A stretch of DNA of 64,000 bases from Aquimarina mytili. Lineage in GTDB: Bacteria; Bacteroidota; Bacteroidia; Flavobacteriales; Flavobacteriaceae. Under the pieces are notes generated by a model. It worked only from the letters and a program-made list of their open reading frames with translations, made no database searches and was not told the origin of the DNA. Positions 1 to 7,222 of the stretch are shown here, in pieces (the first letter of the stretch is position 1; every line of letters starts with the position of its first letter). Location of the stretch: assembly GCF_016735115.1 (NCBI RefSeq), contig NZ_JAERQJ010000002.1, forward strand, positions 1 to 64,000, written 5' to 3'. The position numbers and the translations under genes are program-made.

Positions 1-136
1 CCTAATTTCTATTTGAGTTTATAACTGAACGGAAAAGGTCTGAATCGAATGTATAAGTTTAAAAACTTAGAGTGTATAGATAGTGTACCTTTTCCGTTCT
101 TTAAAATATAAAAAATTTAAATGCAAATCTAAAGGA

Positions 137-240
137 GTGTCTCGATGATAATCGAGATGTATCGAGAATAGGTTTTAAAAACCAAAAAATTGTTCTCGAT
201 ACACTTCTCCTTGCGTCGAAGCACTCGAACTGACGCTTTT
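137..240. repeat. dispersed palindromic repeat, copy 1
   Basis: It contains a hairpin (TCTCGAT, 4-base loop, ATCGAGA at 139-156), then GTATCGAGAA facing TTCTCGATAC, then CACTCGAACTGACG. The last block is the reverse complement of CGTCAGTTCGAGTG in the copy at 672-728, so both belong to one mobile-looking, REP-like family. Intergenic location and internal symmetry fit a non-coding repeat. Confidence 0.6.
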
Positions 241-461
241 GGATTACAAAACAAGTACAAGGATGGAGTAGGGCAAAGAAAGAGGCGTTGATGAGGGGGG
301 ATTTGGAAGCGTTACCTGGGTTATCGATGGCGTATCGGGATTTAGAATATGGTGGTTGAGGTTCTCGAAATCACCATATTCGGGTTTTATATTCAAGATT
401 GCGTACTTGGGACTTCGAGAGCCTCAGTCCCCACGAAAGCTTAAATTTTATTGATCCTCCG

Positions 462-515
462 AACCCTGAGTACCCTGAGTACCCTGAGTACCCTGAGTAC
501 CCTGAGTACCCTGAG
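462..515. repeat. 9-bp tandem repeat (TACCCTGAG)x6
   Basis: Six consecutive 9-bp units can be counted; the first begins with A instead of T. The array is followed by GCTCTCGAAGGGTCGAAGGG, which resembles the 'CCCTGAG...TCGAAGGG' repeat at 14283-14303. It therefore looks like an expansion inside a dispersed hairpin repeat. Confidence 0.85.
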
Positions 516-671
516 GCTCTCGAAGGGTCGAAGGGTGAGTATACGGCCTTCGGTTTCGAGGGCCTCAACCTATGCCATAATAAACCCCAGTCCCGAAAAA
601 TGAAACTAGCATATACTATCATTGCGGTTCAATTATTTATAAACCATATATCTGTGGGAGAATGTGTATAA

Positions 672-728
672 AAACGTCAGTTCGAGTGTCCCGATGGTAA
701 TCGGGATGTATCGAGAACAGCTTTTATA
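672..728. repeat. dispersed palindromic repeat, copy 2
   Basis: This copy has CGTCAGTTCGAGTG, a hairpin (TCCCGAT, 4-base loop, ATCGGGA at 689-706), and GTATCGAGAACAG. The outer blocks match the copy at 137-240, while the middle differs in sequence but keeps its pairing, a sign of compensatory change. Confidence 0.6.
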
Positions 729-763
729 CACATACCTCTACAGATTAAAAAAACCTTAGAAAA

Positions 764-1465
764 ATGTCAAAAGAAAATTATGACACAAAGTTACCGGTAC
801 TCGAAAATGTACCATTGGATGTAGTAAAAGCACCTACAACACCTGTAGACACCATGTTGCAAGAGGCCGAAAATCTGTTTATCTGGGCACAGGAAGACAA
901 AAAAGAATTAAAGGGTAAAGGACTAAACTGGAAACAGTTTGTACTGGATCTACCCATTCGTACCGGGGCATGCCGATATGCACAAGCAGTATGGATGAAA
1001 GAACGCTACAGCAAGGAAGAGGCTGCCAAAGCCTGGCGCGAAGAATCCCCAAAAGCCTACGAGTTTAGAAACGACCTGCTGGCCGATCTGCGGTTTGCGT
1101 TTCGTAAACGCCCCGACCTATTGGCTCGTGTACGTGCCATTACCGATGGAGAAGGCGATGCCGATATGATCCAGGATCTTATGGATATTAGTGTTTTGGG
1201 TAAAGCCAATATCCCAGAGCTCGAAGCGATCAACTACGACCTTACACGTTTGGATCTGGCCGCGCAGCAGTCTGATGATCTGGCCGAACTATTAGCCAAG
1301 GCCAATGGTGCGACCTTAGACAACTCTAAAGCCAAAGACATTAGAGATCGGGCGTATACCCACCTTAAAGAAGCGATCGATGAGATCAGAGAAACGGGTA
1401 AGTATGTGTTTAGAAAAAATCCCGAGCGGTATAAAGGCTATATCAGCCGATATAAACGCAAGTAG
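764..1465 (+). CDS. conserved hypothetical protein, 233 aa, predicted helical and cytoplasmic
   Basis: I do not recognise this family. The protein has no signal peptide or membrane segment, is rich in charged and alanine residues, and looks mostly helical. The C-terminus is strongly basic (RKNPERYKGYISRYKRK), which could suit nucleic-acid binding, but that is only a guess. The ATG follows an A-rich leader (ACCTTAGAAAA). Codon use is visibly more GC-rich than in the minus-strand island downstream (GCC, CTG and CGC codons are frequent), so the two may have different histories. It stands alone, flanked by repeat-filled gaps on both sides. Confidence 0.75.
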   Translation: MSKENYDTKLPVLENVPLDVVKAPTTPVDTMLQEAENLFIWAQEDKKELKGKGLNWKQFVLDLPIRTGACRYAQAVWMKERYSKEEAAKAWREESPKAYEFRNDLLADLRFAFRKRPDLLARVRAITDGEGDADMIQDLMDISVLGKANIPELEAINYDLTRLDLAAQQSDDLAELLAKANGATLDNSKAKDIRDRAYTHLKEAIDEIRETGKYVFRKNPERYKGYISRYKRK

Positions 1466-1968
1466 TTTTAACTTGAGTTTGGTATGAGAATTACCGCTAT
1501 AAGTTTTTTAGGATGTATTAGAGTCCCTTCTCCTTGGACGACAGCGCGATAGCGATGAGCGAGACCAAGCAGTGGAGTTAGGATGAGGGGGTTTTCACAT
1601 CAAAACCCTCACCTTAGTCCTCTCCCAGGGGGAGAGGAAACTGAAAAGAGCTAATTATCGAACATTTAGTTTGTTTCAGGCATTTTTCTTAATTCGAACT
1701 CCAGCTAATTTAGTAAAACTTGCATTATAACTGGCCCGCGCACTGGGTTGGGGTTTCCGCACCGCGCGGACGTCTCACCTGAGTCCGCGGGTTTCTTTTC
1801 ACCCTGCGCAGGCCACTGCCAGTATACCGCAGATCGATAAAAGTACCGCGCAGGCGGGTCACCACCCCACGCAGACTAGGTTAGGGGTGCCGCAGGTCGA
1901 TAAAAAGTACCGCAGGTCGGGTGTGGAGTGCCGATGGTCGATTTTATGTGGTGGGGGAGGTATTATAA
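1466..1968. other. intergenic region with a dispersed repeat and a GC-rich repeat block
   Basis: No gene is seen. At 1507-1640 there is a dispersed-repeat-like segment ending in a palindrome (CCTCTCCC AG GGGGAGAGG, about 1620-1640). From about 1731 to 1946 the base composition shifts sharply to GC-rich, with repeated CCGCAGRTCGATAAAA blocks listed separately. Confidence 0.6.
1731..1946. repeat. GC-rich block with about 63-bp-spaced imperfect repeats
   Basis: The segment at 1825-1859 (ACCGCAGATCGATAAAAGTA, then CCGCGCAGGCGGGT) is repeated at 1888-1922 (GCCGCAGGTCGATAAAAAGTA, then CCGCAGGTCGGGT). A third truncated copy lies near 1929-1946. The composition is far from the AT-rich surroundings. 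No open reading frame or hairpin explains it. Confidence 0.6.
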
Positions 1969-2241
1969 CTAATTTTTTGATCGAGAAGAGCTCTCCACAT
2001 GAGTTTCAAATCCACAAACAGTTCTTCCATAGATATTTCTGGCTTTTTTAAGTAAAATTTTTACAATCGTATCTTGACATTTTTGAATAGCTCTACAATC
2101 TTTCTTGTAATGATAGCGTTCGCTTTTCATGCTATTACAGATATAAACCTGTTTCTCATCTTTTTTGTATTCTTTTTTTTCCTCTTGGCTATAGACAGAA
2201 TAGGAGAGAAGTGCTATTGATATTAATACTATTTTTTTCAT
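1969..2241 (-). CDS. small secreted Cys/His-motif protein
   Basis: This is a 90-residue protein with an N-terminal signal peptide (MKKIVLISIALLSYSVYSQ), so it should be exported. The rest carries a VYIC...RYHYKKDCRAI...ARNIYGRTVCGFE pattern. That resembles the small 'YHxxxC ... A...G...C' Cys/His module often attached to or encoded next to SNase-type nucleases and competence proteins; the second CxxC-like part is incomplete here (CGFE). It lies 34 bp after the nuclease gene on the same strand, so it is probably co-transcribed and may act with the nuclease. The specific role is unknown. Confidence 0.6.
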   Translation of the reverse strand: MKKIVLISIALLSYSVYSQEEKKEYKKDEKQVYICNSMKSERYHYKKDCRAIQKCQDTIVKILLKKARNIYGRTVCGFETHVESSSRSKN

Positions 2242-2275
2242 GGTTGGGTAGTTTTATAATCATATATGTTATGCT

Positions 2276-2785
2276 CTATTGAGTTATTTTCTTTTTCTTC
2301 ACTGTCTTTCTTTTACGAAATAGCCATGGTTCTATTAATTTTTCTTGAGACCACATTCCTTTTTTATGAAGTCTAGCTTGATCTTCTAAATCGCTATATG
2401 CAGAATCTTTTGAATATTTTTTAAAGTGTAACGCATATCCATTTGAAACTAATTCTTTGTTTAAACTTTTGTTTTTATACTCAATAACAGCGATGAGTCT
2501 GCGGTACCTATCAAATTTGCCTTTAGAGATAACCTTTACTTTTTTACCAAAACAAAAATCTGACGTAAATTGTTTTGCTTTTTGTCCAAAGGGTTGTTTT
2601 TTCTCTGGGCAGTCGATATGTTCTAACCGAATAATAATGGGTTCTTTTTTATATAAAACCTCTATAGTATCTCCATCTTTAACCCCAATCACTTTGGCAA
2701 AGAATTCCTTAGGAACCTTTTGATCAGAAACAAATGATAAAAAGCAAAAAGATATAAATAAGTACTTGGTGTATTTTATAATCAT
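2276..2785 (-). CDS. secreted thermonuclease (SNase-like, TNase fold)
   Basis: This 169-residue protein has an N-terminal hydrophobic export segment (residues 1-20) and a complete staphylococcal-nuclease core. Visible catalytic elements are VKDGDTIEV (Asp39, metal ligand), IIRLEHIDCPE (Arg53, Asp58, Glu61) and DRYRRLIAVI (Arg96), matching Asp21, Arg35, Asp40, Glu43 and Arg87 of the S. aureus enzyme. The closing GMWSQ...PWLFRK segment is also typical. It is expected to hydrolyse DNA and RNA in a calcium-dependent manner outside the cytoplasm. It sits in an island with other proteins carrying nuclease-associated adaptor domains (Excalibur, PBCV basic adaptor, Cys/His module). Confidence 0.9.
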   Translation of the reverse strand: MIIKYTKYLFISFCFLSFVSDQKVPKEFFAKVIGVKDGDTIEVLYKKEPIIIRLEHIDCPEKKQPFGQKAKQFTSDFCFGKKVKVISKGKFDRYRRLIAVIEYKNKSLNKELVSNGYALHFKKYSKDSAYSDLEDQARLHKKGMWSQEKLIEPWLFRKRKTVKKKKITQ

Positions 2786-2827
2786 GTGTTTAGTTTTCAG
2801 TTGATTAAAGTCATAGATTATAATTGA

Positions 2828-3211
2828 CTAGTTACACATACTTCTAGCAACATAGGTCTTATTACCATTAGAATTTATATAGTAACAACCACCTCTTGGA
2901 CCACGATGATATGTTTTAGTAGTTTTTGTTTTATATTGCCTGCTACGTTCACTTTCTATTGATCTAGAATAGCTGCCATCATTGTACTTTGCAGTTTTTG
3001 TAAAATATTGAACCGTATTTGATGATTGTGTTTTTGTACCTAACTTTTTATCTATAGCATCAATTCTTGCTTGTATTTCTTTTGCTTGTTTAAGTAAATC
3101 ATCTCTTTGTCTTACCAGTTCTTCTCTAAGGTAAAGACTCGTTTCTGTACTTTGAGAATTACATTGATAAGATGCCGAGATTAATAACAATATTAATACT
3201 AACTTATTCAT
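2828..3211 (-). CDS. secreted coiled-coil protein with C-terminal PBCV-type basic adaptor domain
   Basis: The 127-residue protein has a signal peptide (to about residue 19), a short coiled coil (ELVRQRDDLLKQAKEIQARI) and a C-terminal HRGPRGGCYYINSNGNKTYV segment. The latter matches the PBCV-specific basic adaptor domain, a small basic module found fused to diverse effector domains and thought to act in binding or targeting. Its ATG overlaps the stop of the vWA-like lipoprotein gene by four bases (ATGA), which implies translational coupling. The nuclease gene follows 42 bp downstream. Confidence 0.75.
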   Translation of the reverse strand: MNKLVLILLLISASYQCNSQSTETSLYLREELVRQRDDLLKQAKEIQARIDAIDKKLGTKTQSSNTVQYFTKTAKYNDGSYSRSIESERSRQYKTKTTKTYHRGPRGGCYYINSNGNKTYVARSMCN

Positions 3212-4122
3212 TTGTCAAGTATAAAATCTTTAATTAGTTTATCCATATTAGATGGTAGGTCAGCATTCTTGAGTTCAAATCGTTTTACTTTCATGGCGTT
3301 TAACCAATTGCTCCAATAGGTCATAATTATATCTTCTTCGAAAGGGTTTTTTTGATCTGGATTAATACCTAAAACAAGAACTTCTAAGTTTGATAAGTCA
3401 TCTGTAGCAGGAATAAATCCAAATTTTTCTTTTTCTAATCTGATCTTCCAGTTCGATGAAGTAAGCTTAAAACTTCTAATATCCTGTGGAGTAAGATATG
3501 TAGTTAGATTACCTTCTCTAATCTTTGTATTATTGTGATAAATATAACCATCAGTCAATACCACTAATACATTTCTAAAACCATCTTCAATACAATAATC
3601 TATAGCTTTATTTTTGAAGAATTTCCATGTATCTGAGCCAATGTATTTGTCATCTTTAATAGCCAGACTATAAACTTCAATTGGTTTGGTTGAATATGCA
3701 TCTAGAACTTTTTCAAGTAATTGAGTTGAAGCATTATCTTTAGTCACCTCGAATTTTAAGTTATTTGAAAGGGCATTTATCTCTTGGTTTAAAGGTTCTG
3801 GATCAAAAAAAAGTTGAATTTTATCGTTCATGGTTCTAACTCTTTTTGTTCTTAAATGACCCTCAAAAGCCTCTGCAACCGATTTTATATATGCTGCATC
3901 TCTTTTGTAATAATCCATAGACGGATTAGGATATTTTTGAGGATTTATTCGATCAGAAAGATCCAGCAGAAAACTGATGTTGAGATTGTTGGCTTTTTCG
4001 GATTTCTCTAATCTTTCTTGTGGCTTCTTAATAGTCGTTTTGTCACTCTTTTGTTCACATGCACTGGATAGCAATAGAACTGAAAGGACTATGAGTACTA
4101 TGCAATTATAGATATATTTCAT
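3208..4122 (-). CDS. vWA-like lipoprotein
   Basis: I chose the internal ATG at 4122 because it starts a lipoprotein signal (MKYIYNCIVLIVLSVLLLSSAC); a longer frame to 4167 would run into the upstream gene. The mature part resembles a von Willebrand factor A domain, with a FLLDLSDR strand in place of the usual MIDAS DxSxS and a VLVVLTDGYIY strand later. The last MIDAS serine is Arg, so metal binding may be weakened. The protein is expected to be anchored outside the inner membrane. It is encoded between a 4-TM protein and the PBCV-adaptor protein with almost no spacing, so they may form one envelope complex. Confidence 0.65.
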   Translation of the reverse strand: MKYIYNCIVLIVLSVLLLSSACEQKSDKTTIKKPQERLEKSEKANNLNISFLLDLSDRINPQKYPNPSMDYYKRDAAYIKSVAEAFEGHLRTKRVRTMNDKIQLFFDPEPLNQEINALSNNLKFEVTKDNASTQLLEKVLDAYSTKPIEVYSLAIKDDKYIGSDTWKFFKNKAIDYCIEDGFRNVLVVLTDGYIYHNNTKIREGNLTTYLTPQDIRSFKLTSSNWKIRLEKEKFGFIPATDDLSNLEVLVLGINPDQKNPFEEDIIMTYWSNWLNAMKVKRFELKNADLPSNMDKLIKDFILDK

Positions 4123-4126
4123 GATT

Positions 4127-5392
4127 CTAATTTTTTGTAAATAACAAGTGTTGAAAATCCATTTCATTCATATTGTGTTCTGATAAATGCATCTTTGCTA
4201 CTTCTTCACATCTATTTAATAATTCGTCTTTTTCTTTGTGAGGTAATGCCAGTTCTGCACTTATTGCTTGATACCAACCTTCTTTGTATTGATAATGATA
4301 ATGAAGGTATTCTTTTACTGGAAAAACAAACCCATCTATTTTTGACTGTAATTCTGCTATTTTTCCTTTAATAGAAGTTATTTGCTGTTTTATCTTATCC
4401 ATGCTTTCTTGAAGTTCTATTCTTTTTAATAGCAGGTTTTTTAACTCTTCTTTTTTTACTCTAATGAAAGCTTTGATTTTATCTAAATTTTCATACTCAT
4501 GCATCACAAAATCAAACACCAATCCCCAAATAATGTATACAACGAATCCCGCAAAAATAATCCCCCAAAAGTTGACACTTTTAATTGCTAATTCTGGAGT
4601 GAACTTTTCACCAAGTACAGCATCATACAAGAATATTTTTCTTTCTATTAAGTATGCTAGAATAACATCAAAAACAAAGGTTAATAGAAACAAGGCGGTG
4701 ATCTTTATAAACGATAACTTACCTTTATTTTTTTGGAACATATGTATCAAATAGCCAAGTCCCATAAAGGCAAAAGGAAGGGTTCCTACAAAAATAGCTT
4801 CTAATAAACCGTGTGAGATAGCTTTACTAAAAGCATTTGCATCAAAAATGGCGGCAGCTACACTATCGGTTTCAAAGTCTTTAAAAAAACCTGAATAAGA
4901 AGCAGATATGTAAAATACGAACAGATAAATGGTTATTGGGATTAATAATAATAAACCAATATAGAACTGGGCTTTGGGTCTTTTATCTACATCAATTCCA
5001 TAATTGTCAGGGTTCTGTTTTACATCTACCATTTCAAATTTTTTAGTATCAATATTGGCATTTATACTTTTTTCTTGTTCATGATAGATAGAAATAGCAG
5101 TTTCTCTTTTCTTGAGTTCGGTTCTTTGTCGTTCTTGTTCTTCTTTATAAGGTTGCTTTAAACGTTGCTGTTCTGCCAATTGTTTTCTGCATTGATCTTC
5201 GAAACTATTGTATAGGTTATGTAATCCCGTTCTTAATACGACCGGATTACCTGATGCTTTTTTTGATGCTCCATAACCACTTTGATAGTAGGTAATTCTT
5301 ATTTGTTCTCTGTCTTCTTCATCTTCATTATCAGAAATCTTCGCTTTGAATTCTGATTTTTTAAGGGCAAATAACTTTTTTATAGATTCCAT
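4127..5392 (-). CDS. four-TM coiled-coil membrane protein
   Basis: The 421-residue protein has a long charged, coiled-coil N-terminal region (about 60-115), four predicted membrane segments (about 143-164, 195-216, 230-249 and 273-296) and a second coiled coil (about 300-355), followed by a soluble tail. I do not recognise the family by name. The architecture suggests a membrane scaffold with cytoplasmic coiled-coil arms. It is 3 bp from the TerB-like gene and 4 bp from the vWA-like lipoprotein gene, so the three are one tight operon. Confidence 0.65.
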   Translation of the reverse strand: MESIKKLFALKKSEFKAKISDNEDEEDREQIRITYYQSGYGASKKASGNPVVLRTGLHNLYNSFEDQCRKQLAEQQRLKQPYKEEQERQRTELKKRETAISIYHEQEKSINANIDTKKFEMVDVKQNPDNYGIDVDKRPKAQFYIGLLLLIPITIYLFVFYISASYSGFFKDFETDSVAAAIFDANAFSKAISHGLLEAIFVGTLPFAFMGLGYLIHMFQKNKGKLSFIKITALFLLTFVFDVILAYLIERKIFLYDAVLGEKFTPELAIKSVNFWGIIFAGFVVYIIWGLVFDFVMHEYENLDKIKAFIRVKKEELKNLLLKRIELQESMDKIKQQITSIKGKIAELQSKIDGFVFPVKEYLHYHYQYKEGWYQAISAELALPHKEKDELLNRCEEVAKMHLSEHNMNEMDFQHLLFTKN

Positions 5393-5395
5393 AGG

Positions 5396-5803
5396 TCAAG
5401 CATTTATTTGGTTAATGATTTCCTCCACTTTTATTCCTTTTTGTGCACAGTCCAAAAGGTACTCAGTAAGCTCTTCGATATTTTCTTCTAAAAACTCAAA
5501 CTTTCTACAATACTTTTTAAGTGTATTCCGTTCATCTTCTGTTATTTTTTCATCAGCCCAGATCATTCGTGATAAATCGTAGAGATATTCAATACGTTCA
5601 CTTAAACTTTCTGGAATGGCAGATTCATGATCTATTGGGTTGAGTAATAATTTTTCGAGTTCTTCTTTGGGGATGCCTCTTTCTTCAGCAAAATGATAGA
5701 GCATATTTAGTTCAAGGACGTCAAAATCGTCATCGGATAATGCCATTTTATATAGTCTTAAAAAATGACTTTTTAGTTCAGCTGAGATAGTATAATTTTC
5801 CAT
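5396..5803 (-). CDS. TerB-like helical protein
   Basis: The 135-residue all-helical protein has two matching halves (LYKMALSDDDFDVLELNMLY and LYDLSRMIWADEKITEDERN). This is the acidic-loop pattern of TerB/TerB-like tellurite-resistance domains, where acidic residues between helices bind metal. There is no signal peptide, so it should be cytoplasmic, probably meeting the 4-TM partner encoded 3 bp downstream. TerB with vWA-type proteins is a known pairing in Ter-type stress systems; here the other Ter genes are absent. Confidence 0.65.
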   Translation of the reverse strand: MENYTISAELKSHFLRLYKMALSDDDFDVLELNMLYHFAEERGIPKEELEKLLLNPIDHESAIPESLSERIEYLYDLSRMIWADEKITEDERNTLKKYCRKFEFLEENIEELTEYLLDCAQKGIKVEEIINQINA

Positions 5804-5825
5804 ATAATTGATTTAGAATTAGTAT

Positions 5826-6188
5826 TTAACTGCATTTACAACCTTCACCTACAACCCATCTACAGCATGGATCGTTTTCACATTCAGCTTTTCTTTTATT
5901 TGAGCAACCACAATTAGATGTTGAGGCACAATTTTTTACACTATTACCAGGTTCTTCACAGGCAATTCCATCGTTATCTCGATCTAAATCGTTTCTGCAT
6001 TCTGGATCCGCGTCAAAAGCTGCTTGTGCGGCTGCTTCCGATGTGTAATTTGCACAGTTAGTATCTCTACAACCTATCGATGAATCAGTGTTTATATCTT
6101 CTATAGTAGTATTATCTTCACTTTTAGAACATGCATTAAATAAGGTTAATACGAACCCGATTAGTATAAGGGTTAAAATATTTTTCAT
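5826..6188 (-). CDS. Excalibur-domain lipoprotein
   Basis: The lipoprotein signal ends in LFNAC (Cys20). The central segment, CANYTSEAAAQAAFDADPEC then DLDRDNDGIACE, is a clear Excalibur calcium-binding domain, with the Asp-rich loop resembling an EF-hand. A Cys-rich tail follows (eight cysteines between about residues 87 and the end), probably disulfide-bonded. Excalibur domains are frequently fused to SNase-type nucleases; here the nuclease is a separate gene 3 kb away in the same island. Expected location is the periplasm or the cell surface. Confidence 0.8.
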   Translation of the reverse strand: MKNILTLILIGFVLTLFNACSKSEDNTTIEDINTDSSIGCRDTNCANYTSEAAAQAAFDADPECRNDLDRDNDGIACEEPGNSVKNCASTSNCGCSNKRKAECENDPCCRWVVGEGCKCS

Positions 6189-6190
6189 TT

Positions 6191-6448
6191 TTAGTTGTAT
6201 TGGTTAATTATTATGATGAATAGGAAAGTACTTGAGGACAGTATCAATAGAAGGATAAGACATCCACTTCCTTTTGATTTCTTGAAAGATTTTCTATAGG
6301 TCAAACCCGGAATTCCTGTTCTTAAGGAGTACCCTTTAGAACTTAAAGACCCTCGTTTGGTTCTATAACTGGGTGTAATGCCAGATTTATTTACATTTAA
6401 CCCAAATCCCTTGCCTAATTTTATTCTTTTGTTGTATTTGAATGCCAT
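6191..6448 (-). CDS. DUF4236 small membrane protein
   Basis: The N-terminal 55 residues (KRIKLGKGFGLNVNKSGI...TGIPGLTYRKS) match DUF4236, a short beta-rich domain of unknown function, and one C-terminal membrane helix follows (CLILLLILSSSTFLFIIII). The gene begins two bases after the Excalibur gene ends in coordinate terms, so both probably share one transcript. DUF4236 occurs widely in accessory regions of bacterial genomes and phages; its function is not known. Confidence 0.75.
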   Translation of the reverse strand: MAFKYNKRIKLGKGFGLNVNKSGITPSYRTKRGSLSSKGYSLRTGIPGLTYRKSFKKSKGSGCLILLLILSSSTFLFIIIINQYN

Positions 6449-6455
6449 TTCGGTT

Positions 6456-6593
6456 TTACTTAGGAGGTTTTCTTCTATGGGGTTTTACAGGAACCGTCTT
6501 TGGACCAGGTTTTGGCTTATTGGGATTAGGTCTAGGTGTTGGTGAAGGAGTGGACCTTCTATGAGGTTTTACTGGTACTGTTTTCTTTGTCAT
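6456..6593 (-). CDS. 45-residue Pro/Arg/Lys-rich peptide with internal repeat
   Basis: A short frame from ATG (6593) to TAA (6456) encodes 45 residues, over a quarter of them proline, with TVPVKPHRR present twice, near each end, separated by a PSPTPRPNPNKPKPGPK linker. There is no signal peptide. It fits exactly between DUF4236 (7-bp gap) and the YidD-like gene (4-bp gap) on the same strand, which supports real coding. Its net charge is strongly positive; an adaptor or polyanion-binding role is conceivable but unproven. Confidence 0.55.
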   Translation of the reverse strand: MTKKTVPVKPHRRSTPSPTPRPNPNKPKPGPKTVPVKPHRRKPPK

Positions 6594-6597
6594 CTTA

Positions 6598-6885
6598 TTA
6601 GTTTTTACGAATTAATCTTTCAGCGATTTCTTTTTCTTCTATAATTTGTTGGTTAGGTAATAACATAAGTTTCTTATCACTTATGGGATCTTCAAAAACG
6701 ATGAAACCACTTCTACAATTCTGATATCTATAGCGTAATGCACTTAGTCCTGATATCAAGCCTTTTTTTAAGGTTTCCTCATATACATAAATTGAACAAG
6801 ACTTTCTAAAAATGCACCTTCTTCTTTTTGACTCTGGAATTAAGTACCAATAGAGTTGAATAGTAATTACAAGGATCCATTTCAT
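6598..6885 (-). CDS. divergent YidD-like protein
   Basis: The 95-residue protein resembles YidD, the membrane-protein-insertion efficiency factor: an N-terminal amphipathic or membrane helix (ILVITIQLYWYLIP), the RRCIFRKSCSIYVYEETLKK block corresponding to the Cys-containing core, and a further Cys near residue 57. It lacks the Gly/Pro-rich tail of housekeeping YidD and is not next to rnpA/yidC, its usual place, so it is probably a specialised paralogue. The start is ATG at 6885, 9 bp after the DUF4177 gene. Confidence 0.6.
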   Translation of the reverse strand: MKWILVITIQLYWYLIPESKRRRCIFRKSCSIYVYEETLKKGLISGLSALRYRYQNCRSGFIVFEDPISDKKLMLLPNQQIIEEKEIAERLIRKN

Positions 6886-6894
6886 GATATACTG

Positions 6895-7122
6895 CTATTT
6901 GCTAAATACTATCATCTGTCTTGATGTAGTATATCCAGGTCTAGCCCCAAAGCCAAAACATCCACTTTCTGGTTGCACAAAAGTTATTAAGCTTTCCAGT
7001 CTAACATATTTCCAACCCTGATTTGCATGATTTTGAATTAGGTCTTCTAATTGATTTGCAGCTTGATTAGAGGTTCCTTTATTACCAATTGAAGCGACAA
7101 ATGGCACAACTTTATATTCCAT
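6895..7122 (-). CDS. DUF4177-like small protein
   Basis: The 75-residue protein starts MEYKVVPF and carries LEDLIQNHANQGWKYVRLE, the pattern of DUF4177 (a small alpha/beta domain of unknown function), ending in YTTSRQMIVF. It is cytoplasmic by sequence. It is the first gene of the tightly spaced minus-strand island; a TAAGTTTG -7-like element lies 31 bp before its start. Confidence 0.65.
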   Translation of the reverse strand: MEYKVVPFVASIGNKGTSNQAANQLEDLIQNHANQGWKYVRLESLITFVQPESGCFGFGARPGYTTSRQMIVFSK

Positions 7123-7152
7123 AGTTTTCTAAGTTTTAAGGTTAATACAATC

Positions 7153-7160
7153 CAAACTTA
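7153..7160 (-). promoter_or_regulatory. candidate -7 promoter element of the island
   Basis: On the minus strand the sequence reads TAAGTTTG, an exact fit to the Bacteroidota -7 consensus TAnnTTTG, 31 bp before the DUF4177 ATG. I do not see a convincing -33 TTG at the right distance, so this is tentative. Confidence 0.4.
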
Positions 7161-7170
7161 CCAACCTTAA

Positions 7171-7199
7171 AGACCAATTCCTTGTGGTTTTCCACATAG
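7171..7199 (-). terminator. hairpin after the 56-residue peptide gene
   Basis: On the minus strand CCTATGTGG and CCACAAGGA pair imperfectly around a short loop, followed by a T-rich run. It resembles the hairpin at 7536-7561 and lies between the 56-residue peptide gene and the next promoter. Confidence 0.4.
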
Positions 7200-7222
7200 G
7201 ATCAAAATGTTTTAAAAAGTAG

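Larger units (their letters stand above)
1..763. other. long intergenic region with dispersed repeats
   Basis: No convincing gene is present. Two open frames at about 371-671, one on each strand, exist only because a 9-bp tandem repeat keeps all frames open; they translate to Tyr-Pro-Glu or Gly-Tyr-Ser repeats and have no convincing start or neighbours. The region is built from palindromic dispersed repeats, listed separately, and AT-rich spacer. It is the upstream region of the gene at 764. Confidence 0.7.

Noticed and set aside
462-515. Possible CRISPR array
   Set aside because: The unit is 9 bp with no spacers; it is a simple tandem repeat and no cas gene is present.
371-671. Two overlapping frames (83 and 90 residues) on opposite strands
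   Set aside because: Both exist because the 9-bp tandem repeat has no stops in several frames; the products are simple YPE or GYS repeats without a start context.
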